Source: Tildeniella torsiva UHER 1998/13D (lineage in GTDB: Bacteria > Cyanobacteriota > Cyanobacteriia > Phormidesmidales > Phormidesmidaceae). Taken from it: a stretch of 64,000 nt of DNA. Under the pieces are notes generated by a model, which made no database searches, had not been told where the DNA came from, and saw only the letters and a list, made by a program, of their open reading frames with translations. Below, piece after piece: positions 1 to 7,462 of the stretch (the first letter of the stretch is position 1; each line of letters starts with the position of its first letter). Both the position numbers and the translations under genes were made by a program. The stretch spans positions 62,001 through 126,000 of the forward strand of contig JAHHIH010000002.1 of the NCBI GenBank assembly GCA_019358835.1, in the 5' to 3' direction.

Positions 1-131
1 AGATCGGCGGCGATCGCCTCAAAATTGACCTGATCGACGAACCCAACCTGGCTCCGTCGGGCTGGTACATGCTGTTCGTCACCGATCGGCAGGGCGTTCC
101 TTCGGTGGCCAGATGGGTGCAGCTCGCTTAA
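1..131 (+). CDS. C-terminal end of galactose-oxidase-like protein (partial)
   Basis: The window opens inside a reading frame whose codons begin at base 3 and stop at TAA 129-131. The visible tail contains APSGWYMLFVTDRQGVPSVA followed by RWVQLA. A segment of this type (NLAP-GYYMLF-V---GVPS-A) closes the DUF1929 C-terminal domain of the galactose oxidase/kelch (GlxA-like) family, which oxidises alcohols or sugars outside the cytoplasm. Only about 42 residues are present, so no catalytic residue can be checked and the family call rests on this tail alone. Confidence 0.55.
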   Translation, partial: IGGDRLKIDLIDEPNLAPSGWYMLFVTDRQGVPSVARWVQLA

Positions 132-145
132 CTCGATGCGATCGA

Positions 146-177
146 GGGCGTTCAGCGTATCCCACCGCTGAACGCCC
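146..177 (+). terminator. hairpin after the galactose-oxidase-like gene
   Basis: GGGCGTTCAGCG (146-157) and CGCTGAACGCCC (166-177) form a perfect 12-bp stem with an 8-base loop, 14 bp after the stop. There is no clear T-run, so termination is inferred from position and stem strength. Confidence 0.5.
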
Positions 178-259
178 CATTAACTGCTGGCAACTTCAGA
201 TTTTTGAGGCGTAAAATGACGTTATCTTTAGCCTTAATGCTGTTTTTGCGGAACCAGCC

Positions 260-1197
260 ATGTCGATCTCTACCTACGAGCCCCCCGTTGCTGAGCTGTT
301 GAGCTATGGCGAGGCCGAAGGCAACACCTCAAACGACTGGCCCAACTATGTGCAAAATCTGGGGCTCACCGCCGAGCATGTTCCGACTCTGATTCACATG
401 GTTCAAGATGAGCAGCTGTGGAAGCTGTTCATGGGCAATTTCGACAAGGAAGACGACTTCACAGACGCAGGCATAGACCCTGAGGCAGCGCTTTGGGCTC
501 CTATCCACGCCTGGCGATCGCTGGGGCAACTGCAAGCCATTGAAGCCATTCCACCCCTCGTCCAGATTTTGCAGCAGCACGACCTGGACTGGTGTTGGGA
601 AGAACTGCCCCAGGTCTTTGGCCTGATGGGGGCGGGAGCGCTTGACCCTTCGGAAGAACTGCTCTCTACAAAATTGACTACAACAACAAAATTACCCTGG
701 TGGAGGGAATTGGCGGAGTTGCCAAGGCGTTTCCTGAGCTGCGCGATCGCACCGTAGAAGCCCTCACCCGCCAGCTCAGCCACTTCAAAAACCACCACCG
801 CTCCGTCAACGGCTCCATCATTGCCCAACTGCTCGATTTTAAGGCGACTGAAGCGGTGCCGGAGATGGAAGCCGCCTACGGTGCCAGAAAGGTTGATGAA
901 ATGTTTGTGGGCTCTTGGGCCAGGGTACAGATCGACCTGGGGCTCAAACAGGAGGCAGATTTTACTGCCGAAGAGCTGGAGATTCACTACACTCCCAGGC
1001 AGGAGCAGATGATGGCCAATATCAGGGCGTCTCTCGATCGCCCCAAGCCCAGCAGGAAAAGCCTCCCAAACGTTGAGAAACCGCCAGAATTTAAGGATAT
1101 TGTGGCTCAGTCGGGCACCAAAAAGCTGGCTGACAAAGCTGGCTTTGGCGGCGGGCTATCAGTTGCCCTCAAAAAGAGCAAGAAAAAGAAGAAGTAG
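260..1197 (+). pseudogene. DUF1186-family gene broken by a frameshift
   Basis: Two overlapping frames read as one protein. The first (260-757) starts MSISTYEPPVAELLSYGE and contains WAPIHAWRSLGQLQAIEAIP and WCWEELPQVFGLMG, the HEAT-like core seen in DUF1186 proteins. The frame is lost around 655-690. The sense continues one frame over, from about KIDYNNKITLVEGIGGVAKA, through a second helical stretch to a lysine-rich tail (KKSKKKKK, stop 1195-1197). Neither half is a full domain. The cause could be a real indel or a sequencing error. Function of the family is unknown; SEC-C/DUF1186 proteins are often near mobile DNA. Confidence 0.65.
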
Positions 1198-1209
1198 AAG
1201 TAGCGCCGA

Positions 1210-1852
1210 TTAGGCTAAAGCCTCCATTAGCCAGTGCATGAGGGTGGTGTCGTCTTCGGTCTGCGATCGCCCCAGCGCCTCTTCAACCAACGCTAGTTCT
1301 AGCCCCGGCAACACCCCAGATGCTCGGATTTGTCGGCTCCCCCCCTCAGCCACCGCAAAGGCTAGCACCTGCTGTTCTGCCACGTTCACTACCCAGTATT
1401 CGCCCACCCCTAGCCGCTCGTAGAGCAATCGCTTGGCCCCCAGGTCGTCTTTGAAAGAGCTGCCGCCAATCTCGATCGCCAGTGTCGGCGGGCCAAAGAC
1501 GTTGACATCAATGGGGGAATTGTCTTGAGGTGGTAGCTGAAAATCTTGCCCAATGTAGAAAGCAGCATCCGGCTGGCAGCCCCGCTCTCCCGATTTGTGA
1601 AAGCTGCCATTGATGAACTTGGCAATCCGGATTTTGTTCACTACGGCAAAAATGCTGACAACATCCATCGCAACTGAGTTTTGCCGCGCATGTCCGCCAC
1701 CTAAAGGAGCCATCTCAATCCTCATGTAGCCGTTGTCGAAGTAACCTCGGCCCTCGTCGTAGGGGGCGGTGTCTAGGGTGGCGACGAAGTCGTCCCAGGT
1801 GGCCTTAACCCAGGTGTCGGTCTGTAGGGCGGTGGGCGTGGAGGGTGCCATG
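1210..1852 (-). CDS. Uma2-family (DUF820) PD-(D/E)XK nuclease-like protein
   Basis: The family is very abundant in cyanobacteria and has a restriction-endonuclease-like fold; its biological role is mostly unknown. The protein shows the expected order: WDDFVATLD near the start, RIEMAPLGGGHARQNSVAM, a core aspartate in CQPDAAFYIG, then PTLAIEIGGSSFKDD with the acidic residues of the E-x-(K/G) region, and LLYERLGVGEYWVVN near the end. I prefer the start at 1852 (MAPSTPT), about 214 aa, a usual family length. An upstream in-frame start at 1929 would add 25 residues with no family resemblance. The IEIGGSSFKDD stretch differs from the commoner EVxSPS, so activity is uncertain. Confidence 0.75.
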
Positions 1853-1933
1853 GTGCAGGGTTCCCTTGGTGCAGGGTGGCCAGTGATATTGATCTTAACC
1901 GATGCGGTGTCGGAGCCTTTACCCACCACGGGC

Positions 1934-2251
1934 CTACTCTCTCGGCAAAAACTTCACCAACGCTTTCATGAACTCATGGGGCTGAAATTGCAGAGGGCGA
2001 TCGGCGTTGGGAGCGCTGAGGAAGTCTGTCCACTCAAAGATTTCGGCAAAGCCGAGCTGGTGGAGGGCGACGATAATGGAACTCACAGAGCGCTTGCTGC
2101 CGATGACGAGGATTTTGACGGGTTCGCGATCGGGGTGGGGGTAGCTGTGGAGTTTGAGGGTGAGTTCGAGGTGGACTGGCTCGGAGGATTCGGGGTTGAG
2201 GATGCGGGCACTGTAGCGAGCGGTGGGGGTGGATTCCATGTTTTCTGTCAA
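1934..2251 (-). CDS. hypothetical protein, 105 aa
   Basis: I do not recognise a family. The protein starts MTENMESTPTARYSARI, has an amphipathic middle (VHLELTLKLHSYPHPDREPV) and a VKILVIGSKRSVSSIIVAL segment that looks like a buried beta strand and helix, then LQFQPHEFMKALVKFLPRE. It lies 5 bp downstream of the long version of the Uma2 gene and is on the same strand, so the two may be cotranscribed. Its start overlaps the first copy of a 16-bp direct repeat (2245-2260), which suggests a shared control region with the divergent XRE gene. The start could also be the second Met, 12 bp inside. Confidence 0.5.
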   Translation of the reverse strand: MTENMESTPTARYSARILNPESSEPVHLELTLKLHSYPHPDREPVKILVIGSKRSVSSIIVALHQLGFAEIFEWTDFLSAPNADRPLQFQPHEFMKALVKFLPRE

Positions 2252-2310
2252 CCACTAGGACGTTGCGAAGCAGCTTATCCTGCCTAAAGGTTGACTGTCA
2301 ACCACTAGGA
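2245..2310. repeat. 16-bp direct repeat pair with palindrome, possible operators
   Basis: CTGTCAACCACTAGGA occurs at 2245-2260 and again at 2295-2310, exactly 50 bp apart. The second copy is preceded by GGTTGAC so that GGTTGACTGTCAACC (2289-2303) is a 7+7 palindrome around one base. The pair sits between the minus-strand 105-aa gene and the plus-strand XRE gene, an expected place for regulator binding sites. Binding is inferred only. Confidence 0.5.
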
Positions 2311-2347
2311 TGTGTCTGGATGGGTAAAACTCTGAAACCATGAACGC

Positions 2348-2584
2348 ATGGGAAAAGCAGGCAAAGCGCTCAAGCAGGTTTTAGAGGATTACAGCATCAG
2401 CCAGTTTGCGTTGGCGGTGGCTATGGATGTGGAACGCAACAACGTCTACCGCTGGGTGAATGAAAAGCGCGATCCAACAGCTGAAACGGTAGTGGAAATT
2501 GTTAGAGCGCTTAAAGAACTTAAGCCAGAAGCCGCTAAAGTCTTTGTAGAAAGCTATTTAGGTGAAGAAACCAAACATACTTAA
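2348..2584 (+). CDS. XRE-family helix-turn-helix regulator, 78 aa
   Basis: A single HTH_3-type domain fills the protein: LKQVLEDYSISQFALAVAMD gives the first helix and turn, ERNNVYRWVNEKRDPTAETV the recognition helix and following loop, and the last 30 residues form the closing helices. Proteins of this size bind palindromic operators as dimers. The palindrome and direct repeat 38-100 bp upstream are plausible self-regulatory sites. There is no partner toxin directly downstream in the same direction, so it may be a lone regulator or the remains of a module. Confidence 0.8.
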   Translation: MGKAGKALKQVLEDYSISQFALAVAMDVERNNVYRWVNEKRDPTAETVVEIVRALKELKPEAAKVFVESYLGEETKHT

Positions 2585-2585
2585 A

Positions 2586-2618
2586 AGCCGCAGGGTTTAC
2601 CAAGCTTTCCCTACGGCT
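2586..2618. terminator. hairpin between convergent small genes
   Basis: AGCCGCAGGG (2586-2595) pairs with CCCTACGGCT (2609-2618), nine of ten positions matched. It lies just after the XRE stop and before the end of the minus-strand small gene, so it could serve both directions. There is no strong T-run. Confidence 0.4.
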
Positions 2619-2651
2619 AATCAAGAATAATGAACTTAAGGTTGTGAGGTT

Positions 2652-2816
2652 TTAGAGAAGGTTTGATAGAAAACCCCAAATGGAGCCCGACTTTTGAGGG
2701 CCAGCTTGCGACTTCCGAGGGTTAGGAGTCGAACGATAGTGCGGTCTTACTTCTTTGCCACCCTTAACATGCCCATGAACATAAACTTTTTTCTTACCGG
2801 CTTGAGTTTTAGCCAT
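2652..2816 (-). CDS. small basic protein, 54 aa
   Basis: An ATG at 2816 opens a 54-codon frame: MAKTQAGKKKVYVHGHVKGG, then KEVRPHYRSTPNPRKSQAGP and a short tail ending in SIWGFLSNLL. KKxVYVHGHxRxGKxVxxHYRS is a motif I know from the C-termini of many cyanobacterial and phage-associated proteins, and here it stands alone. The pattern is strongly coding-like: basic, with conserved H, G, Y and R spacing. Function is unknown. It could be a free-standing small protein or the surviving tail of a longer gene. Confidence 0.55.
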   Translation of the reverse strand: MAKTQAGKKKVYVHGHVKGGKEVRPHYRSTPNPRKSQAGPQKSGSIWGFLSNLL

Positions 2817-2879
2817 ATTTCTAATCAATAACTGAGTACTTCAACATTAACCGGTGAATTCATTGCCCCAAATAGGGAA

Positions 2880-3240
2880 AATACGGAAAGCGTAATTAGG
2901 GTGGGCGCTGCTTTCCGCCGATCTGGAGAATGTGCAACGGTTGCGCTGGGCTATGACTACCCAAAATGCCTTTTGACGTTACAGCGGCGGTAACCTTACT
3001 CGATCCCTTTCATCTTTTGTGGACTCTGCCGCTAAATGACGGCAACTATGCGAAACGTGTGGGCGGTTGAAGGTGCTGTTTACACGATCGCTACGGGGTA
3101 GCGATACACTACCCCAAGATGTTTGCCTATCACGGCAACGGCAGCGAGAAAGCGATGTGTGGCAACGACAATTTTGGGAGGCTGTGGCCATAGGCAAGCT
3201 GGCGCGGCGATTCTCCAAGGGAGAGGCTGCGCCAACGCTG
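2880..3240 (+). pseudogene. decayed REP-associated (Y1/RAYT) transposase
   Basis: Pieces of a REP-associated tyrosine transposase appear in order but in shifting frames. PFDVTAAVTLLDPFHLLWTL is followed by PLNDGNYAKRVGG; the intact family has a buried VVLPDHxHxxWTLPxxDxDY segment. A shift gives KVLFTRSL, and further on come SRQRQREKA and the worn counterpart of WQRRFWEH. Stops and frameshifts make it non-functional. No REP-type palindrome is obvious beside it. Boundaries are approximate. Confidence 0.55.
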
Positions 3241-3254
3241 AGTTAAGGGGTGGC

Positions 3255-3665
3255 CTAATCAGTCTTTGGTGGAGACTCCAAAAGTTCACGCATCGCTTGA
3301 ACAAAACCTACTGAATCTTGAATAATTCTTTCAACCTGCTCAGGCGGAAAGCTAAATAAGATCAGGTAATCTGCTTCTTGGCGGGTCTCAAAGGCTCGGT
3401 CAAAAACTTTGCCCCAATGGGGTGCCAGATAGCCAGGTTTGACCAGGTCTTTGTGGATGGCGCTCCTTAACCCGGTATGTTTAACGAACTGCTTGCCTCG
3501 CTGGAGCATGATTGCACTAGCAGAGTAAAAACAGGCGTAATAGGCCCAGTTGACAGCAAAGTCAAATCTTTTTGCCTGAAATTCGGATTGGGCTGACTCT
3601 AAGGATTGGTCTGCTTTTTGCAGCAAGTAATTGATGACATCATCGGTTTGAGGATCTGGCATCAT
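3255..3665 (-). CDS. HEPN-domain protein of an MNT-HEPN module
   Basis: The 136-aa protein matches the small HEPN (PF05168-type) group: VINYLLQKADQSLESAQSEF, then the helix AVNWAYYACFYSASAIMLQR and the signature region GKQFVKHTGLRSAIHKDLV. In MNT-HEPN pairs the HEPN protein is the RNase toxin and the nucleotidyltransferase neutralises it by modifying a tyrosine. The stop of the upstream MNT frame and this ATG overlap by one base (TGATG at 3665), so the two were translationally coupled. The partner's 5' end has been removed by the transposon, so regulation of this gene has probably changed. A strict RX4-6H pair is not clear-cut, so RNase activity is uncertain. Confidence 0.8.
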   Translation of the reverse strand: MMPDPQTDDVINYLLQKADQSLESAQSEFQAKRFDFAVNWAYYACFYSASAIMLQRGKQFVKHTGLRSAIHKDLVKPGYLAPHWGKVFDRAFETRQEADYLILFSFPPEQVERIIQDSVGFVQAMRELLESPPKTD

Positions 3666-3986
3666 CAGGCTGCTACGCCCTGTTGCGATATTTCCTGGTA
3701 GATGGGAAGCCGCGTGTAGTAGCCGTTCAGCCAGTCTGTTTGAGCGACTACCAGGGTGCTGATGACAACATCATGGGCTAGCTCAATGTCAAAAAGGGCA
3801 TCGGTGATGGCGTTGCGCTGTTGCCAAGGTAGAGGATGTTGGGTAAGCACCAGCAAATCTATATCTGACTCGTCGGTGTCTTGGCCAGAGACTTTAGAAC
3901 CGTAGAGGATGACTTTTTCGACCGGAAATTGGCTTTGCAGCAAGGACACAACAGCATCAATAGCCTGGCGATCGCGCTCTTTTAGC
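3665..3986 (-). pseudogene. MNT nucleotidyltransferase antitoxin, main part, 5' end cut off by the transposon
   Basis: The frame carries the minimal nucleotidyltransferase motif GSKVSGQDTDESDID (GS-x10-DxD), which places nucleotides on the HEPN partner. The coding sense runs without a stop up to the transposon edge: LKERDRQAIDAVVSLLQSQF. The missing start lies beyond the other transposon end: 23645-23620 on the minus strand reads MQKLADLP in the frame that joins this one across the TTAGC duplication, giving a 114-aa protein. In the present arrangement the only starts are non-ATG, for example GTG at 3949 (94 aa, motif intact). It may still be expressed from there. Confidence 0.8.
3982..3986. 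repeat. target-site duplication TTAGC, tnsB side
   Basis: TTAGC directly abuts the TGTACGTTCC terminus and is repeated as TTAGC at 23618-23622 directly after the opposite terminus. A 5-bp duplication is the Tn7-family hallmark. Confidence 0.92.
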
Positions 3987-4191
3987 TGTACGTTCCAGAG
4001 ATAGATGGCACTTTACAGAATTAATGTCGCTGGAGTATTATTGGTTCATTTGTACCATATTTAACGGCAGGTCAACGGTTTGAGGCGTTGGATACACCTA
4101 ATCGGATTCAAGCAACCCAAAAAGTGCTGATCCAGCCCATTCCGAAATTAAGTGTCGTTTTCCAGCGATTTCCAGAATTAGGTGTCGGTTT
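3987..4191. repeat. transposon end, tnsB side, with four TnsB-type sites
   Basis: The terminus reads TGTACGTTCC. TnsB-like units reading inward are at 3991-4011, 4015-4031 (ACAGAATTAATGTCGCT), 4139-4157 (ATTCCGAAATTAAGTGTCG) and 4169-4187 (TTTCCAGAATTAGGTGTCG). The shared core is TTCC-(A/G)GAATTA-GTGTCG, also seen at the other end in the same inward orientation. The last unit ends 4 bp before the tnsB ATG and so covers its leader. That suggests TnsB represses its own operon. No other gene is present in this stretch. Confidence 0.85.
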
Positions 4192-5757
4192 ATGGAAGCT
4201 CTATTTGAAGATGCCCAAAACTCTTATGAACAGGCTGTTTTTCCTGCTCAACTAAGCCCGGTCTCACAACAAAGGCTGGATGCCATCATGCGACTCCTTG
4301 AGCCTTGTGCATCTAGAAAGGAGTATGGCGAGAAGCTCCGGGCAGAGGCAGAGAAGCTGGGCGTTAGCGAAAGAACCTTGCACCGATACAAGCGTACCTG
4401 GCAAGAGAAAGGGCTTGTTGGCTTGATGGATGATACTCGTGCCGATAAGGGTAAGTCCCGGATACATTCAGAGTTGCAAGCGTTGGCGCAGAAGCTGTTC
4501 AAGAGCCGAAACCGCAATGGCAAAAGACTGAACCGCAAGGATATCTATCTGCATGTTCGCCAAAAGGCCATTGACTTAGGTATAAAGCCCCCAGCTCAAA
4601 GTACGATTTACGATTTTCTAAAACCTTTGTATGAATCTGAGGAATGCAAAAAATCTATTAGAACGCCGGGCTGGCAAGGTGAGGCATTAATACTCAGCAC
4701 CAAAGATGGTGGCCAACTGGAGCCAGCTGAAGGCTACCAAGTTTGGCAAATTGACCATACTCCAGCCGATATTTTGCTGGTTGACTCTCATGGAAAGTTG
4801 CTTGGCTGCCCTTGGCTAACTATTGTGGTTGATTCCCGCTCCCGATGCATTATGGGAATGCACTTAGGCTTTGATGCGCCAAGCTCAAAGGTAGTGACTT
4901 TGGCGCTACGCCATGCCATTTTGCCAAAGCGATATCCTGAAAGTTACGCTCTAAAAGCCGAATGGGGCACTTTTGGCATACCTAAATGTATTTATACGGA
5001 TAATGGCAAAGACTTTAGATCTGACCATGCTCAGCAGGTGTCCGGACAATTAGGGTTTACCTGGCGTTATCGCTCCCGCCCATCGGAAGGCGGAATCGTG
5101 GAGCGTTTCTTTAGAACGCTAAACGATCAGGTCTGGTCAAAATTAGAAGGCTACAAAGGCTCTAATGTCCAGGAGCGGCCAGAAGGGGCTGAAAAGTTTG
5201 CTGTTTTCACATTAGAGGCCGTTCACAAAGGCTTGGTTAGATATATTGTCCACCAGTACAACCAGAGTGTTGATGAGAGAACTGGACAAAATCGATATCA
5301 GCGCTGGGAAGCCGGATTGCTGCATAGCCCTGTGCTACCTACCGAAAGAGAGCTGGATATTTGCTTAATGAAGCAGGGCACCCGCAGAGTACAAAGAAGG
5401 GGTCAAATTAGTTTTGAGGACATTGTTTATAAAGGAGAATATTTAGCTGGTTATGCTGGGCAGCAAGTAGTTTTTAGATATGACCCTGATAATCTTGGGG
5501 TCATTTATATATATCGCTTGGAGCATGGGAAGGAAGAGTTTCTTACTAGAGCCTTTCCTGTATTAGAAGAATTTGGAGAACGCTCACTGAGGGAGTGGCA
5601 GACGATCAAGAAAGAAATGAAGAAGTCTAATGCTGTTATGACACCTACAAATATCTCTGACTTCTTTGACAAGGAAGACAAGAGCCCTCAGAAAACCCTT
5701 CGTCAAAGGCGGAAAGGTGCTCGAAAAGAAAATAAGCGACTTCTCACTGATTCCTAG
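4192..5757 (+). CDS. tnsB: TnsB transposase (truncated by C-terminal frameshift)
   Basis: TnsB is the DDE (RNase H-fold) transposase that binds the element ends and joins the 3' strands to target DNA. The N-terminal 150 residues contain helix-turn-helix DNA-binding units (ERTLHRYKRTWQEKGLVGLM). The catalytic triad is visible: D188 in WQIDHT, D270 in IYTDNGKDF and E304 in GGIVERFF. A beta-barrel and basic tail follow. The frame stops at 521 aa, while an open stretch one frame over (5751-5867) continues in sense and ends 8 bp before tnsC, so the native protein was about 558 aa. In V-K systems the TnsB C-terminal tail hooks onto TnsC, so this copy may be impaired. The overlapping TnsB sites suggest autoregulation. 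Confidence 0.93.
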   Translation: MEALFEDAQNSYEQAVFPAQLSPVSQQRLDAIMRLLEPCASRKEYGEKLRAEAEKLGVSERTLHRYKRTWQEKGLVGLMDDTRADKGKSRIHSELQALAQKLFKSRNRNGKRLNRKDIYLHVRQKAIDLGIKPPAQSTIYDFLKPLYESEECKKSIRTPGWQGEALILSTKDGGQLEPAEGYQVWQIDHTPADILLVDSHGKLLGCPWLTIVVDSRSRCIMGMHLGFDAPSSKVVTLALRHAILPKRYPESYALKAEWGTFGIPKCIYTDNGKDFRSDHAQQVSGQLGFTWRYRSRPSEGGIVERFFRTLNDQVWSKLEGYKGSNVQERPEGAEKFAVFTLEAVHKGLVRYIVHQYNQSVDERTGQNRYQRWEAGLLHSPVLPTERELDICLMKQGTRRVQRRGQISFEDIVYKGEYLAGYAGQQVVFRYDPDNLGVIYIYRLEHGKEEFLTRAFPVLEEFGERSLREWQTIKKEMKKSNAVMTPTNISDFFDKEDKSPQKTLRQRRKGARKENKRLLTDS

Positions 5758-5867
5758 AAGTTCTGCAAGATAGCTCTGACGAGCTGGAAGTTTTAGAGGC
5801 AGAACAGACTAGAAGCAACCCACTACTTGGCTTGCAACTCACTTATCAAGATGATTTATTTGAGTAG
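5751..5867 (+). pseudogene. detached C-terminal tail of tnsB
   Basis: In the -1 frame relative to tnsB, 38 codons are open from 5751: after FLEVLQDSSDELEVLEAEQ comes TRSNPLLGLQLTYQDDLFE and a TAG at 5865-5867. The acidic, hydrophobic-spotted composition suits the TnsC-contacting tail of TnsB. One added base near 5750-5754 would join it to the main frame. The stretch has no start codon of its own and fills the otherwise odd gap before tnsC. Confidence 0.7.
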
Positions 5868-5875
5868 CTAGAACT

Positions 5876-6691
5876 ATGAGCCATGATATTAATCAAGTCG
5901 CTTCTGCATTAGGGGCACTGCCAGAACTAACGCCTGACATTCAAAAGGAGCTAGAACGCTTAGCGAAAACCCCTTACTTCGACCTACCTAAAGTTAAAAG
6001 CTGCCATTTGTTTCTTGAAGAGTGCCGTTTGGGTAATGCTTGTGCCCGTGTGGTGGGTGATAGTGGTGTCGGCAAGACTATGATGGCAAAAGCATACGCT
6101 AAGAGACTGAAGGCCATTTCCACTCGGGAAGAGGCAGTATATATTCTTTTGCCGCCCAACTGTACCTCAAAGGGGATCTACGAAGAGATCCTAAAAGCTC
6201 TTGGATTCACCTACACTAAAGGCAATATCAGTGTGCTACGAAATCGAACGCGTCAGACTCTAACGAGTCGGAAAGTAGCTGTTTTATTGTTCGATGAGGC
6301 AAATCACCTTAAGAGAGATGCACTGGGAGAAATGCAATATTTGGAAGAGGCTGAGGTTGTTAAATCTATCATATTAATTGGTACAGATCGCCTTGACGCA
6401 ATGATTTGCCAGAACGAGCAAGTACAAAGGCGCTACCCTCGCTATCAGTATGGTCGTGTTACGCCAAATGAATTAAAAGACTTAGTGGAGCTTTGGGAAG
6501 CTCAGGTGCTTGATTTGCCCGTAGCATCAAATCTGGCATCAAAAAAGCCTTTTGCTTTAATTGAGAGTGCCACAGGCAGGTGCATCGGAAAAATGGATGA
6601 ACTGCTTCGTAGAGCAGCTAGAAAAGCCTTGATTATGGGAGAAGCCAAGATCAATTACGAACGCCTTCAAGAAATAGCAGCTCAATTTTAG
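5876..6691 (+). CDS. tnsC: TnsC AAA+ ATPase
   Basis: TnsC forms an ATP-dependent filament on target DNA that links the Cas12k-TniQ target complex to TnsB. The 271-aa length is typical of V-K TnsC. Walker A is GDSGVGKT (61-68) and Walker B VLLFDEA (136-142), followed by sensor-1 region IILIGTDRLDA and an arginine-rich patch QVQRRYPRYQYGR. The ATG comes 8 bp after the end of the displaced tnsB tail, and tniQ starts 2 bp after the stop, so tnsBCQ is one operon. No defect was seen. Confidence 0.95.
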   Translation: MSHDINQVASALGALPELTPDIQKELERLAKTPYFDLPKVKSCHLFLEECRLGNACARVVGDSGVGKTMMAKAYAKRLKAISTREEAVYILLPPNCTSKGIYEEILKALGFTYTKGNISVLRNRTRQTLTSRKVAVLLFDEANHLKRDALGEMQYLEEAEVVKSIILIGTDRLDAMICQNEQVQRRYPRYQYGRVTPNELKDLVELWEAQVLDLPVASNLASKKPFALIESATGRCIGKMDELLRRAARKALIMGEAKINYERLQEIAAQF

Positions 6692-6693
6692 AT

Positions 6694-7239
6694 ATGGACA
6701 CTGAACAGGATGGTCATTGGCATTTCCAGCCAGAGCCTTTTGAAGGGGAAAGTTTTAGTCACTTTTTAGGGCGATACTGCGCGTTGAACTGCATCACCCC
6801 TAGTGGTTTGGCTCAGCACACCCTGGCTGGCTCTGTTGCTATTGGACGCTGGCGCAAGCTGCGGTACATTCCACCCCCATCAGAAGAGCAGCTCCAGCGT
6901 TTAGCTGAAATCACTGGGGTCAGTCGGGAAAGGCTATCGGCCTTACTGCCCCAGCAGCCCATGCAAATCGGCACCATTCGCCTCTGTGCCGCTTGCTATG
7001 CCGAACAGCCCTATCACCGTACGCATTGGCAATATAAGTCCACAGATTACTGTGAGCGCCATGGACTGGCTTTGCTGGCTCGCTGCCCCTGTTGTAAGGC
7101 TTCTTTTCCGATCCCGGCTGAGTGGGAGACTGGAATGTGTCTTAGGTGTGGCAAGGCTTTTGCCGACTTGGCTAAACTTCAGAAACAAGTTGTCGTTCCC
7201 CAGCATAGGAGCCGAGGAGCGTCCACCAAGTCACCCTAG
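6694..7239 (+). CDS. tniQ: TniQ target-complex adaptor
   Basis: This is a short 181-aa TniQ of the V-K kind, which joins the Cas12k-guide complex to the TnsC filament. It begins with the conserved FQPEPFEGESFSHFLGRYCA motif. Zinc-binding pairs are visible: C98/C101 with C120/H123, and C131/C134 with C149/C152. It is the last gene of the tnsBCQ operon. About 220 bp without recognisable content follow before the convergent acetyltransferase gene. Confidence 0.95.
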   Translation: MDTEQDGHWHFQPEPFEGESFSHFLGRYCALNCITPSGLAQHTLAGSVAIGRWRKLRYIPPPSEEQLQRLAEITGVSRERLSALLPQQPMQIGTIRLCAACYAEQPYHRTHWQYKSTDYCERHGLALLARCPCCKASFPIPAEWETGMCLRCGKAFADLAKLQKQVVVPQHRSRGASTKSP

Positions 7240-7462
7240 CAATTGTGGCTACCTGTCTCAGTATTCTCATTGCGGGACACTTCAACGAAGTTACAGGACT
7301 TTGAGGCTCGTCTCAAAATGGGATTGGCCAAACTTTAGTCCAGGGCTATAAATGGCCTAGCTACTACAGCTAATGGGAAAGGGGTCTAGACCGTAGAATA
7401 GTTGCCTGAAAGCGCAAATATTCTAGGCAGTTCGGAATACCTTGGCAGAGTTTCCTTCGTTC

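Noticed and set aside
4051-4060. TGTACCATAT as the tnsB-side transposon terminus
   Set aside because: It is preceded by TCATT, which does not match the duplication next to the other end. The TGTACGTTCC at 3987 has TTAGC before it and TnsB units after it.
5745-5760. Programmed frameshift in tnsB
   Set aside because: The local sequence GATTCCTAG has no X-XXY-YYZ slippery heptamer or evident downstream structure. An indel is the simpler reading.
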